A stretch of 64,000 bases of DNA from Trema orientale (lineage: Eukaryota; Streptophyta; Magnoliopsida; Rosales; Cannabaceae): contig JXTC01000087.1 in NCBI GenBank assembly GCA_002914845.1, positions 739,697 to 803,696 on the forward strand, given 5' to 3'. The translations under genes were made by a program, and so were the position numbers. Below the pieces are notes generated by a model. It was not told the DNA's origin. It did no database searches and saw nothing but the letters and a program-made list of their open reading frames with translations. Positions 37,210 to 48,854 of the stretch are shown piece by piece (positions within the stretch are counted from its first letter, which is position 1; the number at the start of each line of letters is the position of its first letter).

Positions 37210-39982
37210 ATGATACTAGCAGTCTTGTTCGCCAATTCTGAGGGCAACATCCTAGTTGAACGGTATGGTTAGATCTACCAGATCAATATCCCCATGCTTT
37301 TTTTTTTTTTTTTAAATTTAATTGGTTTACTTATGAAATAACTTTTTCTGGAGTTATATGACAAATTTTTTTTTTCTTTCTTTCTTTTTCATTTTATGGA
37401 TTTGAATTGGGTTAGCTATATTTTGGATTATTTGAATTGGGTTTGTCCTTTATTTTAACTATTGTTTGTGGTTCACTTTATTTGAGAAATGGAGTAGATT
37501 TAAATGTTGGTTGTGTTTAACCTTTTAATTCCAAGAAATGGAGTTATATTGAAACCACTGTGACCGATTATAGACCCTTATTGAAAATACAATGTTCGTT
37601 TCTTATTAAAAAAAAAAAGTATAGACCCTCATTGAAAATATGTTCAAGTGCTTTTAGAAATATCTAATGTGTGTTGAGAAATACATATCCAAAATCAATT
37701 TGTTGGTGAAATTAAATATAGTAGTGTATAATTTTGGAGAATTTTTAATTTTTTTGGAGAAGCTCTAAAATTGATCTGAACTGTCATTTCTTAAATTGCT
37801 ATACTCAAGGAAACTGTGAGAACAATGCAAAATGCACTGCGATTGATTATGTACTTTATTTATCTGTGTAATGACATGATTAGATTATTGTGACCAATTT
37901 ATTTGCTGCTGTCATTGTCCAGTTTTAATGGAGTCCCTGCTGAGGAACGGCTGCATTGGCGATCATTCCTGGTCAAACTTGGGGCAGATAATCTAAAGGG
38001 TGCAAAGAATGAAGAGCTCCTGGTTGCTTGCCACAAGTATGCATATTTATTTTTGTGTCATGTAGAACAAGTGCATAATCTTTGTATATAAATATGATTA
38101 CTTTGTCAACAATCTGTGGGTCTTGGAATCAAATTAAAGCTTTGTTATTGAGAAAACTGGCCATACCAGTCAAACTGGTTTCATATTTGAGTTTGCCAAG
38201 GAAGATTTGGACCTGGAAAAGGGCTGATTGAACTGTAAACAACAGGTTAAACCTAGGCTTAACTAGGACTTGCAGAGAATAGAGGAATGTAAGCCGATTT
38301 AGGAGGGTAGCGAATAAACACTGCACTTCATTGAATCGAACAGAATAGATTACAAACTACTTTATAGACCCAAATTGTAACTAAGGCCTTTATTTTAGGA
38401 ACATAAGTTTAAATGACATCCTAAAGATTAGAAGAATCGGATACGGAGATACTCTCAATCACCTAACAACCAGATAAGAAATTAAAAAGACAATCAGATT
38501 GAAAAAAAAAGTTAAATTTAAACTCCTGTCTGATTCGGATAAAGCTAACCAAATGCAGCTAACTAAATCCAAATTTCTCTTTAAGAAAGAAATCTTGTAT
38601 GCTAGATGTAAATTTGTCTAAATGTAACCTCAAGTTCTTTTGGTTTTTTAAACAACTAAGTTTATGTCTTTCCTTGGGCACATAGCTCATAATGTCATCA
38701 GATTTTAAGCAGGGTAAAAGTGTGTTGAACTGGTTTGGTGCTTAAGGTTTGTATTGGAGTTTCTAGGGAAGCAGGTTAGTTATAGGACTATTGAGCATAG
38801 AAATTGGTATATATTTACCACAATTTATGCTTGTCTACGGAATGCAAATCCAACAACCTTAGTTGAGTGTCTTTAAATTTTCAATTCAAATCTGATAAAT
38901 TTGTTAACTTTGAAGTACACCTACATATCTTCCTTTTTTTCCCCTGATTGGAAAAATGAAATATCAGAAGTTCTTTGTATAGGTTATTGTTAATAAAAGT
39001 AATATGAAGCTGTACCTAATTATGAAGCTTTTTGGATAAAGGTATAGGGAATAGTATGCTTGATTAACTTATGTACACTGTCCTTGCTCGCTCTAGTGTA
39101 CCGAAAAAATCAGAGCCCTCCTTATATCTCACCTAATCTCTTTTCCTTAATCAGGTCAGTATACATTGTTTACACAGTACTTGGTGATGTCAGCATCTAT
39201 GTTGTCGGCAAGGATGAGTATGATGAACTTGCTTGTAAGTAATTATTGGTTTTTGTGAAGAAATATGACAAGTTCATGAGAGGAGAGGTCTACTTACAAC
39301 ATCTTGTTCATTTACCTTTAATGGTTTCTTTCCAGTGTCAGAAGTGATCTTTGTAATTACCTCAGCTGTGAAGGATGTTTGCGGGAAGCCTCCTACTGAG
39401 CGCCTTTTTCTCGATAAGTATGGAAAGATTTGCTTGTGTTTGGATGAAATTGTGTGGAAGGTGAGGTGATGAATAATTATAAATCCGAAAAGAATGAAAA
39501 TCAATCTTTTGGTGGTTCAACATTCACCACAGTATAGTTAACATCATTATCATTCATAAGTAAATGCCTTTAAGTTCTATTGGCATCTTAGGGACTTTCC
39601 AGAGCTGCATTAAATCATGTTAATGATGCTGTCTGTGTTAGGTAAGACTTACGTGTGACTAAGGTTCTGTTTCGTGGGCATGGGGTGAATGCTCATGAAT
39701 CATTCTAGAGTTCTTTAAATCACTCTAATTTGGTATATGCGACTTGCCATTAATAGCATTAAAAAAGGTCAATTACAAGGTTCAGGCTTTTTCATATGCT
39801 GTTGTGAGCTTGCCTACGACATATTGTAGTACCATGTTGATTTTCTTGTTGTTTTCTTCTTTTGTTTATTTGTTTCTTGCTTTGCTTGACTCAATTTCAT
39901 GTCTACTTAGGGATTTCTGGAGAATACAGAAAAAGATAGAATCAGAAGACTGATAAGGTTAAAACCTCCATCAGAGTTCTGA
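37210..39982 (+). CDS. LOLITA: LOLITA, longin/sigma-like small subunit of the TPLATE complex (147 aa)
   Basis: Exons 37210-37262, 37923-38036, 39155-39234, 39336-39460 and 39911-39982 join in frame at GT-AG introns to give 147 residues, the length of AP sigma subunits. The protein begins MILAVLFANSEGNILVERFN and ends RRLIRLKPPSEF. The whole chain is one longin-type (SNARE-like) fold: LVACHKSVYIVYTVLGDVSI, VVGKDEYDEL, SEVIFVITSAVKDVCGKPP. I recognise it as the homologue of Arabidopsis At1g15370, the LOLITA subunit of the plasma-membrane TPLATE complex that drives clathrin-mediated endocytosis. It differs from AP-1 to AP-4 sigma chains, which are the nearest alternatives. No disablement seen. 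Introns are AT-rich and the second (1118 bp) is the longest. Confidence 0.9.
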
Positions 39983-40441
39983 ATCAAACACGACCTCCCT
40001 CGTGAACAGTGGTTGTCTGGTCTTAGACAGCAGTTGGTTGTGACAGGACATTCAAATTCTCTCACTTGCATGTTTCAAGCATTTTACAGCGGCATTCATG
40101 TGTTTCATTAACAAAAGTTGAGATAGTTATGTTGGATTTCCTAGACAGAGGAGGCATTGGCTTCGATTGTTTGTATACTTCTTGAACTTAAGAGTTGCAA
40201 GTCTTAATGAACTTTGAATGTATTGTTTAGTAACATTTGTGTTTCAAGACCATCGAGAATTTTTAGCAACGGAAAGGAAAATGGTGAAAATATTACGTGT
40301 TTCTTCGATGTTGTCACGTATGCAGCTGAAGAACTCATTATGCAGTGGAATATTGCTGTTTTGTGACTTTTAATTTGCAAGTGTATCTGCTAGTTTATGA
40401 CCGATTGATATTAAGAACTGGCAAAATCCTCTATTCAAATT
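39983..40441. other. LOLITA 3' flank
   Basis: Contains the 3' UTR and no further coding region. Moderately AT-rich, without a recognised repeat until 40442. Confidence 0.5.
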
Positions 40442-40625
40442 GAGTTTTTTATGTAATAAGGGATGAAGGATATTTCCTGGGATGAAAAAATGTCCACATT
40501 TGGAGCAATTTATTGTGATAACAAGATCTATGTTGTACCAATGTGCTAATGGGTGGGTGGTAAGACGCTCGTTCCTCAACAAAAGGGCCTTGGGTCTGAG
40601 TCGTCACTTCTATTGTGATTGGAGG
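40442..40625 (+). mobile_element. SINE-like unit, family 2, order tail-head
   Basis: The tail module (GAGTTTTTTATGTAATAAGG to GATAACAAGATCTAT, 40442-40531) comes first. The tRNA-like head follows (GTGCTAATGGGTGGGTGG, GACGCTCGTT, TTGGGTCTGAGTCG), the reverse of the order at 29881. Either the head belongs to a second, adjacent insertion or the unit was duplicated in tandem and lost its outer halves. Confidence 0.55.
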
Positions 40626-40714
40626 TTTATGGACAATCCACTTTGAAAGGTTTCGCCAGTTTGGTAGAGGTGTAGATTTTAAAAGAAACATTTTTAGCTG
40701 TATTGAGGGAAAAA

Positions 40715-42238
40715 TCTACTATAGTGTAAAGCAATTGAGTATTTGATAAACTGTAATTGAAAAGTGTTGTGACTAGAAAAAGTTGTATTAGAGCTTTTGG
40801 TGAACTGTATTATTGAATTGCTATAGAAATATAGAATGACCAAAATAAACATTTTGTACAATTATGCATATTTTGCAAAGAGCCTATTAAATAAATATGT
40901 TAATAGACTTTTTTTTTTTCCATACATTAAGCATATAAATCTTTTTACAAAATATTTGTTTAAAAAATATTTGATATGAAAATTATTTCTCTAAATTTAT
41001 TACTTATTATTTAATGTAAGTTTCATAAACAAATTTTTGAGAATAAGATAAAGAATATTTAAAATAATATTGATAATATTAATATGTATTTCTCATTTCA
41101 AATATACTTATATCAAATAAGTATTGATGAGAATTAGCACATAAAATAATCCAAGTCTTGATCAAGTAGATATATAAAATAATACATAGCTCAAAAAAAA
41201 AAAAAAGTTGCGAATCAACTTTTTAATTATGCTCTCATTAAACTTGCATCAATTAGATCTCTTACGTTGTCTATCTCTTGTGAGTTTAAGGCACTATTGA
41301 CTTGGTATTCTTCTTCAATATTGGTCACAGATTGATTATTTGCACAATAATCTGGATTATTCCTAATTTTCTCAAAATGATGATCATGTTCAGCATGTCT
41401 CCAAATATAGTTATGCAATGTCATTGTAGCAATTACTATTTTCACTTTGTGTGGTGAATGGATAGCTAGGCATGCTTTTTAATATTTTCCATCTTTTCTT
41501 CAACACTCCAAAAGTACGTTCAATAACACTCCTAAGAAAAGAATGTGCTTGGTTGAATACCTCTTTATAGCCTCTAGGTTGGGGACCATTTTGAAATTGT
41601 GGAAGATGATACCTTTTACCTTTAATATATACATATATATAGTAATTAACGAATCTTAAGTTTTAGCCACAATCTAACATATATATATATGTATTATATC
41701 TCTCTAGAGACTAATGAATGATTCAAAAAGACCAAAAATAATTCTTAAAATGAAAAGAGAAGATAGGGACTAGATAACATACAAGTGAACACTGTACTTT
41801 GATGGTAGATATGGCTGGGGCAAAATCTCCAGCGAAGTGATGGGTTTTGGGGTGACGTGGCTGGGACATATTTTGGTGGTCGTGGCCAGGGCAGTGTTTG
41901 CTAGGTAACTACAGATGCAGAGATGAAGAGGTTTAGGGTGACACCATACCTGATCATGAAATTGAAGAGGAGAAGACACCTTAAAGGGGTTGGGTTAGTT
42001 GTAATTTTCAGAATTAAGTGATGGCGTTTTTGTTCGTCTGAAATGTTCATTAAAGGTTGGTAGGAGATTGCCGTATAATCTAAAACCTGAAGCTGGGGTG
42101 GACTAGCTTAGGCTTTTAGTTTTAGCCATGGGCCAAATTCTTTAAAAACACTTTTATTATTTTTACTAAACACATTTATACCCAAAATTTCTTGAAAAAA
42201 TATTTTTAGCTTATTAAAAAGCTTAATCAAACAGGCCC
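40715..42238 (-). mobile_element. PIF/Harbinger element remnant
   Basis: The right end AAGCTTAATCAAACAGGCCC (near 42219-42238) is a Harbinger-type terminus (GGGCCTGTTTG inverted) followed by TTA, the usual target. The left part (about 40730-40860) has the TTGATAAACTGTAATTG type sequence common near such ends, but its exact terminus was not found. It contains the transposase fragment at 41227-41625. The stretch 41760-42100 is GC-richer and unexplained. Confidence 0.5.
41227..41625 (-). pseudogene. Harbinger (DDE_4) transposase C-terminal fragment, frameshifted
   Basis: The minus strand encodes KRYHLPQFQNGPQPRGYKE, then NQAHSFLRSVIERTFGVLKK and RWKILKSMPSYPF, a hallmark block of plant PIF/Harbinger and ALP1-like nucleases. 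One extra base near 41453 shifts the frame, after which VKIVIATMTLHNYIWRHA continues to a stop at 41227. The upstream catalytic half is missing. With a frameshift and only about a third of the protein left, it cannot be active. A domesticated ALP1-type gene is excluded by the same breaks. Confidence 0.88.
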
Positions 42239-42567
42239 TTAATCTTATAATTCTCAACTTGAGAGAGCTTCAGATTTTATCCAAATTTGCAACTATAAAA
42301 ACATTTAAAAAATGTAAATAATATATATTTCTTTCTCTCTAAATCCTTTTGTTCAGTTTATTTTACTCTTAATACCTTTTCAGATGCTATCACATGCTCT
42401 TCTTGTATTACGTATGTATTCCACTAGAAATTTAACTACATCTTGCGATTTGAACATTATAGGACCGAATTGCAACGACGAGAAATTTAAGGGTTTAATT
42501 GCTAAAATTAGAACTTGAGGACTAAATTGTAATAGTTTAGAGATCATTTGTTGTTAGGTTTAATAAC

Positions 42568-43370
42568 ATAAAAATACCCTAACTTTTAACTTTTTTGCAA
42601 AAAATACCTTGACTTTTAAATTTCTACAAATTAATAATCTTAATTTTGAAATTCTGTAAATTAATACCCTCGTATTTACTATTTCTGTAAATTATTGCCG
42701 TCACTTTTGAATTCTGCAAATTAATATCCCAATATTTACGATTTTTACAAATTAATACCCTCAACTTTTGTTTTTTTTTTTTTGTTTTTTTTTTTTGCAA
42801 ATTTATGCTATAAGTAAATTAAAAGATGTAAACACCTGTCATTAACTTATTAAAAAAGTTTATACATTAATATATTATCAGAAATTATTTTATAACTATT
42901 TTTTTGGTTAATTATGAAAAAATAAAAAAATTTACCTCTCATGTTTCTTTTTTTCTTTTTTTTTTTAATTTTACAATTAACCATTTTTACCTCTTTTTCT
43001 AATTTTTTATTTTTTTTAAATGAAAAATTAAATAATCTAATTATCAAATTTTTCAGAAATCTTATTATTATTTAATAAGTTTTCATTAAGTAAATGAGGG
43101 TTATTACCATCCTTTTATTTTAAAAATAAACTAATTAGGCATCAAGGATATAAATTTATAAGAATTTCAAATATTAGAATATTAATTTACAAGAATTTTA
43201 ATGGTCATGGTATTAATTTATAGAATTCAAAAAGTGAAGCTATTATTTTATAGAAATTCAAAAATAAGGGTATTATTTTATGAAAATTTAAAAGTGATGG
43301 CATTATTTTGCAGAAATTTAAAAACGAGGATAATTTTTACAGAAAAGTTAAAAATTATGGTATTTTTACG
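42568..43370. mobile_element. Foldback element with tandem-repeat arms (about 803 bp)
   Basis: The left arm (about 42568-42790) holds 6-7 degenerate copies of a unit of about 30 bp, TTTTGAATTCTGCAAATTAAT followed by ACCCTC-like sequence. The right arm (about 43145-43370) holds the complementary unit, such as AAAGTGATGGCATTATTTTG, in matching number. The outermost ends pair (ATAAAAATACC and GGTATTTTTAC). The centre is AT-rich. No coding sequence and no convincing TSD. Confidence 0.7.
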
Positions 43371-43649
43371 AGGAAGAAAAATTTTAGAGTAAACAATATT
43401 AAATTGGAGAATTTATTTATTTATTTTATAATATGCTCATATTCTAAAATTTATAACAATTAATCAAAATTACACCACTCAGCTTGGGAAAGAAAAAACA
43501 CGCCCTAATGGCCTAATGTATTGTAGTTCATGCACTGCGCCTTTGATTTTATTCCTCTGGTTCTTACTTCTTCTTCGTCGTCTTCTTTTCCAATAGGCTT
43601 TTCTTCTAATGGTTCTTTGTGCCCTCTAATCTGGGTCTTCTTCTTCCAC

Positions 43650-43877
43650 AACTGTAGTAGCCACCGCCAGCCCATCTCAGCCGCTCACTCCCCTCACTGT
43701 GAATTTTTATTTGTTCATTTTATTCATATCGAGTTTAAGGGAGTAATTGATCTTTTAATGGCACACTCGTCTCTGCTGCTTAATCCCTTCCTCAGGGACT
43801 TGGCTATGAATCCACGCCTTTGTCCTTCTCAGTAGCTCCATCTTCCACGATCTCACTTGTTCGGTATTGGTAGCCCC
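43650..43877 (+). pseudogene. Partial duplicate of the LOLITA 5' region
   Basis: Matches about 36000-36230 upstream of LOLITA block by block: GTAGTAGCCACCGCC, CCCCTCACTGTGAATTTTTA (original CCTCACCGTGAGTTTTATTT), GCTGCTTAATCCCTTCC, ATCCACGCCTTTGTCCTTCT, CATCTTCCACGATCTCA. The splice donor GTGAGT is GTGAAT here. The match resumes at 44857-44893 after a 961-bp insertion. No LOLITA coding exon follows, so this is a broken segmental copy. Confidence 0.85.
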
Positions 43878-43886
43878 TGTCACCTG

Positions 43887-44847
43887 GGGCGGAGCCAGGG
43901 GGCCCTGAAATTTTTTCAATTGATTTTCTTAGTACTATTTGAAATTTTATTTTCTATTTTAACCCCTATTGAGATTTTTATTTCTAGTTCTATCCCTATT
44001 TTCAATATGAGATATATTATTGTCATTATACTTTTTTCATTTTTTTTATTTCATAATTTAGTACAATATAAAATTTTATTCTACTTTGGTCCATTGCAAT
44101 TTTTATTTCTAGTTTTATTCTTATATAAGATGTAAATTATCACTCTTTTTTTTTTTCCTCAATTTAATATTCACTTAATTTTTAACCTTTAATTTTCTAT
44201 TCAATTTTTTAAACTAAAATTGGGAGAAAATAATTAAGATTGGGAAAAATTTCTTTATTTTCAGTAACTCGAAATCTATATGATAGTCAAGATATGTATA
44301 AATATGGCAACCTATATATAGGTTGTCAATCTAGTTTGTATTTTTTTTTAAATCTATGTATAGGTATTTTTTTGTTAGCCGTAATACGACTATAATGATG
44401 TATATGAAAAGATGTGCATCATTAATGTTATTTCTCTTTCTTACTTTTTACTATTAAAAAAAATTTGCATGATAAATTTTAATTGGCCAAAATGATACAT
44501 ATGTATAGGTAAAAAAAAAATACCTACGGGATTGGTGCCCATATATATATATATAAAACTACAAAGTATTGTATCCTTTATGCTTATCTTTTTTAATTAA
44601 AAGTTTAATTAGTTTGTAATTTGCATGTTTATAAAGATTTCATAGATCTAAAAATTTTATTTTTGATAATATGACACTCACAACGAGATTATTATAAAAC
44701 GCTTTTAAGATATGAAAATTTATCAAGCATATTCTATTGTCATTTGGACACACTATTATATATTCAAATACTTTTTTTGATATTATTATTGTATAAAAAA
44801 AATTATTTTCGCCGCCCATGAAAAAACGTTCTGGCTTTACCAGTGTT
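43887..44847. mobile_element. 961-bp insertion with 9-bp TSD, MULE-like
   Basis: Perfect direct repeat TGTCACCTG at 43878-43886 and 44848-44856. The left end GGGCGGAGCCAGGGGG and right end TTCTGGCTTTACCAGTG form a weak inverted pair. The insertion interrupts the LOLITA-like duplicate at a point where the two outer parts align across the original sequence, which fixes the site. The interior is AT-rich and contains a nested family B MITE at 44321-44540. No transposase recognised. Confidence 0.8.
44321..44540 (+). mobile_element. MITE family B, copy 3 (about 220 bp), nested
   Basis: Ends GGTTGTCAATCTAGTTTGTA and ATACCTACGGGATTGGTGCC correspond to the family B inverted ends, with the T-run and A-run inside. 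Flanking CTATATATA and ATATATATA are similar and could be a decayed 9-bp TSD. It lies within the 43887-44847 insertion. Confidence 0.75.
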
Positions 44848-44856
44848 TGTCACCTG

Positions 44857-44889
44857 TCGTTTTCTCTTCATTCGATGTCGTTTTCCTTG

Positions 44890-44893
<4 letters not shown>
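44857..44893 (+). pseudogene. LOLITA 5' duplicate, continuation after the insertion
   Basis: TTCGATGTCGTTTTCCTTGA matches CTCGATGTCGTTTTGGTTGA near 36251-36270. The match stops where the ATT repeat and truncated gypsy element begin. Confidence 0.8.

Positions 44894-44930
<37 letters not shown>
44892..44930. repeat. ATT trinucleotide microsatellite
   Basis: About 13 ATT units at the boundary between the LOLITA-like duplicate and the truncated end of the Ty3-gypsy element. Confidence 0.97.
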
Positions 44931-44932
<2 letters not shown>

Positions 44933-45049
44933 TATTTTATTTTATTTTTGAGTTCCTCAAAGCTGATGATCTCCACATGTAAAGTGGTGAGGAAGTGACT
45001 ACGACGGCTAAGAGCATCAGCCCCCAGATCGATGAAGAAAAACAAAGGT

Positions 45050-45256
45050 GAATCGTTGAAGAAATAACACCTATCGAGCATGCATACGACTAAGATTCTT
45101 TTGGGATTAAGGAACTGTAGAGCATGATGATCACAATGCAAAATGAACTCTGTTGAATCGTTGAAGAAATAACACCTAACGAGCATGCATACGACTAAGA
45201 TTCTTTTGGGATTAAGGAACTGTAGAGCATGATGATCACAATGCAAAATGAACTCT
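45050..45256. repeat. 105-bp in-frame tandem duplication in the RNase H region
   Basis: Units 45050-45154 and 45155-45256 are nearly identical, starting GAATCGTTGAAGAAATAACA. Because 105 is divisible by three, the open frame is kept and the peptide EFILHCDHHALQFLNPKR appears twice. The near identity means the duplication is much younger than the element. Confidence 0.95.
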
Positions 45257-48200
45257 CCCTGTAGTAAATAGTGCTCCCAATGCTTCAACGCACTTATCAC
45301 AGCATAAAGATCTTGTTCGTAGGTCGACAATTTTTGTTGTGCATCACTAAGCTTTGCACTGAAATACTCTATGGGTCGACTATTTTGTGTAAGGACAGTG
45401 CCAATTCCCAACATGAAGGCATCTGTCTCAACCTCAAAAGGTTGGTCAAAGTTTGGGAGGGCAAGCACTGGGGCGGAGCTAAGCTTTTCTTTTATCAAGT
45501 TAAAGCTAGCTTGTTATTCATCTCCCTAACGAAAATGTCCCTGCTTCAAACAGTCAGTAATAGGAAACATTAAAGAACTGAAGTTTTGAATGAACCTGCG
45601 GTAGAAGGTGGCTAAGCCATGAAAGCTTCTAATGTCATACACAGAAGTAGGGATTGGCCAATCACGTATAGCTTGCACTTTTTGCTCATCGACTGAGACC
45701 CCATCTTTGCCAACAATATACCCCAAAAACAAAAGTTTCTCAGTAGCAAAGTCACACTATTTGAGGTTCAAGTATAACTTGTTTGCTCGCAGAGTATCAA
45801 GGACAGCCCTCAAATGAACCAAGTGCTCGTCAAAAGATTTGCTAAAGACAAGAATATCATCAAAGTATGCAACCACATACTTGCTTATGAAAGGTTTGAG
45901 AACTTCATTCATCAACCACATGAAAGTGCTAGGTACATTGCATAGGCCAAATGGCATCACTAACCATTCATACAAGTCGTCTTTAGTTTTGAAAATCATT
46001 TTCCATTCGTCACCTGGCTTGATGCGAATTTGGTGGTAGCCACTTCGGAGGTCTAGCTTTGTGAAGGTAGTGGAACCCGCTAAACTATCTAACATGTCTT
46101 CTAAGCGAGGAATGGGAAATCTATACTTGACGGTAATCTTATTCACTGCTCGACTGTCAATACACATTCGCCACGAGCCATCCTTCTTTGGGACTAATAG
46201 TGCTGGAACTGCACATGGGCTCTTACTAATACGAACAATATATTTGTTAATTAATTCATCGACCAAGCCTTGTAAAATCTCATGCTCTCGAGGGCTCATA
46301 CGGTAATGGAAAAGATTAGGGAGGCTAGCACCTGGGGTAAAATCAATTTGATGTTGAATTGAGCACATAAGAGGTAGCTCACTAGGAAGTTCATCGGGGG
46401 AGAGATTGACAAAATTAGCCAAAAGGTCTTGTACTAATGGTGGAGGTGCATTATTAGAAGAGGTCAGACCTTTGAGTAAAAGAGCTATAGTTGTGTAACA
46501 TTCTCTCATATGCTTTGTGAATTCAGCTCCAGAAACAGTAAGCAAAACAGGTGAGGGACTTTGGATTGAAGGCAGCTTCTCGTGTGTGCGAGTTAAAGGT
46601 ATTAGAACAATCTTCTTACTATGCCAACCAAATGTATAAGTATTGAATTTGCCGTCATGGAGAGCTGAGACATCAAATTGCCATGGGCGACTGAGCAGAA
46701 GATGGCATGCATCCATGTCAATAACATCATATACAATTTCATCTTTGTAGAATCAGCCAATAGAGAACAGAACGCAGCACAAGTTGGTTATCTTATGTTC
46801 GGTACCTTTTTTTATCCAACCAACTTTGTAAGGGCAAGGGTGCGGTTCGGTCTTCAAGCCCAAAGCCTTCACAAGGGCAAGAGATACGATGTTCTCACGA
46901 CTCCCACTATTAATAATGACTTCACAAACTTTATCACTAATGGTACAATGGGTGCGAAAAGGGAATGACGTTGGTTGAGGGAGTGACCTTTTGGTGTGAG
47001 TAAGAGACGGCGGACAATACAAATAAGAGGTTCTCCTTCATCTCCCTCAACTACTTCAGTGGTATCAAATCCATCCTCACTGCTTTCAAATCCAGGGCTA
47101 CAAGGTTCTTCGGTAGGATCAACGACGGCAGCAACTGGTCGTTGCGGGCATTCATTGGAGCGATGGCCTGGTTGTTGGCAACGATAACACTTAATTGGAG
47201 GGGGTTTAGTATATGGGTTAGGCTTAGGAGGGGGTTGCTGGGGTCAGTTTGTCGTAAAGGAAGGGCCACCAATTTCTAGTTTTTGTGTGGGAGGTAGAGG
47301 TCGATTGGATGGTATGTTTGGTTGGACAGACTTCTCATGAGGTAACTCGGGGTCTAAGTGTCGGGCAATTGAAGGGGCACGGAAGGATTTGAACAAGAGA
47401 GCCTCGACTTTGGTAGCGAGATCAACTGCTGTAGACAACCTCCAAATGTTTTTGAGAGCCAATTGATTCTTAATAGGACCATTCAATCCATTAATAAATT
47501 GAGCCACAACATGTGGTTCGCTTTCATTCAAGTTATTTCAAGCATTCAACCGATAGAATTCTTCAGTATAACTATTTATAGAACATCCTCGTTGCCGACA
47601 ATTTTGGTATTGTTGATACAAAATCTGTTCATAGTTGAGTGGAAGAAATCGATTCTGCATCAATTGTTTCATACGTGGCCAAGTCCTAATTAGTTATTTT
47701 CCTTGTCCCCGCCGATTAATTTGTAATTGTTCCCACCAAACGGAAGCACCGCCTTTTAGTTTATAGACAACCAATTTCACTTGAATATCCTCTGGCACCC
47801 GCATACATTCAAAATAATTCTCCACACTATGTATCCAATCTTAAAAACTTTCAATGTCTATATACCCATCAAAACTTGGCGAATCAAACTTCAATTGGTA
47901 GCCAGAGTTATAAGCAACATGTCGAGGGGGAAGAAAATTATACCGTGGCGGTCCTGGAGTTGCTGGAATGGTATCGGTTGGAATGGCGGTAGTGTAAATC
48001 CATTGTTCGATCTCGTCTTCGGAATCTGACCCAAAGAAAGGGTGAGCAGCAGTGGTATGATCTTCATCATCACTGCCGATGTATGTGGGTTGAGGAGGAA
48101 GAGTGTGGTGGCATTTGGGTGGTTTAGGTGGTGGGTCAGGTGTGGGGATGGCAAGGTGAAAAGTTAAATGATAGTGAAATTTAGGTGGAGCGGAGTAGAA

Positions 48201-48461
48201 AAGAGTGGGCAAAGGTATGGTGGTGGGTTGGGTGGTGGTGGGTTGGGTGGTAGTGGTGGTGGTGGTGGTGATGGTGGGTGGTGGGTTCTGTGTGGGTTGG
48301 GAAGAGGAAGGAGAAAGAGTAGTTAATAATTGGTCGAATTTAAGGGAGAGTGTGTCTACCTTGGATTCGAGTGTAATGACGGCTGCCCAAAGTGCTTGGT
48401 TGTTGCCGTCGAGCTTGGTACTGTCATCTCCGGCCATCACACACAAAGAATGGACCTTTAA

Positions 48462-48473
48462 GATCTGATACCA
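48462..48473 (-). other. Primer binding site, initiator tRNA-Met type
   Basis: TGGTATCAGATC on the minus strand matches the TGGTATCAGAGC consensus except for one base. It lies six bases from the inner end of the LTR at 48480 and just upstream of gag, as expected for first-strand priming. Confidence 0.85.
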
Positions 48474-48479
48474 AACTAA

Positions 48480-48854
48480 TGAAAAGGGGGGGGGTGGTAA
48501 TAGTAGCTGGTATGGCCGCTAGTTAAGAACAATGAAGAAAATGGGTCAAGATAAGCCCTGAAGTAGCTGGCTTGGCCTGAATATAAGAGCTGCAATAGTA
48601 ACGGCACAGAGGGTTTAAACCCTTAACAAAACAAGTTGTCGACTCAAAAACATATTCTCCTGCCCTCCATTCAAAGAGTAATACTAAAAGTCTTTTACAA
48701 TGACTTAAACGACAAAATGGAAAGCCCACGTAACAAATGGAACCAAAGAAAATGGGCCCATTGACAATGAGCAAACAAAAGCCCAATAAACTCATAGGTC
48801 CAAATACTAAGAAATAGTAATAAGAAAACAAGAAGTAGAATGGTCCCTGCATCA
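48480..48854 (-). mobile_element. 5' LTR of the truncated Ty3-gypsy element (375 bp)
   Basis: On the minus strand it runs TGATGCAGGGACC... to ...CCCTTTTCA, with TG...CA ends, immediately upstream of the PBS. It contains a C10 run near its inner end. The matching 3' LTR is absent from the window, so the TSD cannot be checked. Confidence 0.8.

Larger units (their letters stand above)
44932..48479 (-). pseudogene. Ty3-gypsy gag-pol, truncated before integrase and interrupted by stops
   Basis: Reading leftwards from ATG at about 48434: a gag N-terminus rich in Thr, Pro and Gln (GGT-type repeats near 48210-48300); a gag core to 47244; a zinc knuckle CYRCQQPGHRSNEC (about 47140-47190); a protease-like block NSGSRENIVS (47022-46753); reverse transcriptase (46716-45526) with KLDLRSGYHQIRIKPGDE and the catalytic YFDDILVFSK; and RNase H to 44932. 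Premature stops in frame lie at the end of the first gag segment (about 47841), after LYLNLK (45757) and after GHFR (45526), and frame changes occur in gag. RNase H carries an internal 105-bp tandem duplication. The reading ends in RNase H: integrase and the 3' LTR are absent. Retroelement class is certain; the lineage within Ty3-gypsy is not resolved. Confidence 0.93.

Noticed and set aside
41770..41979. Minus-strand open frame of 69 codons in the Harbinger remnant
   Set aside because: No Myb/SANT or other Harbinger accessory domain is visible; recorded only as unexplained GC-richer sequence.
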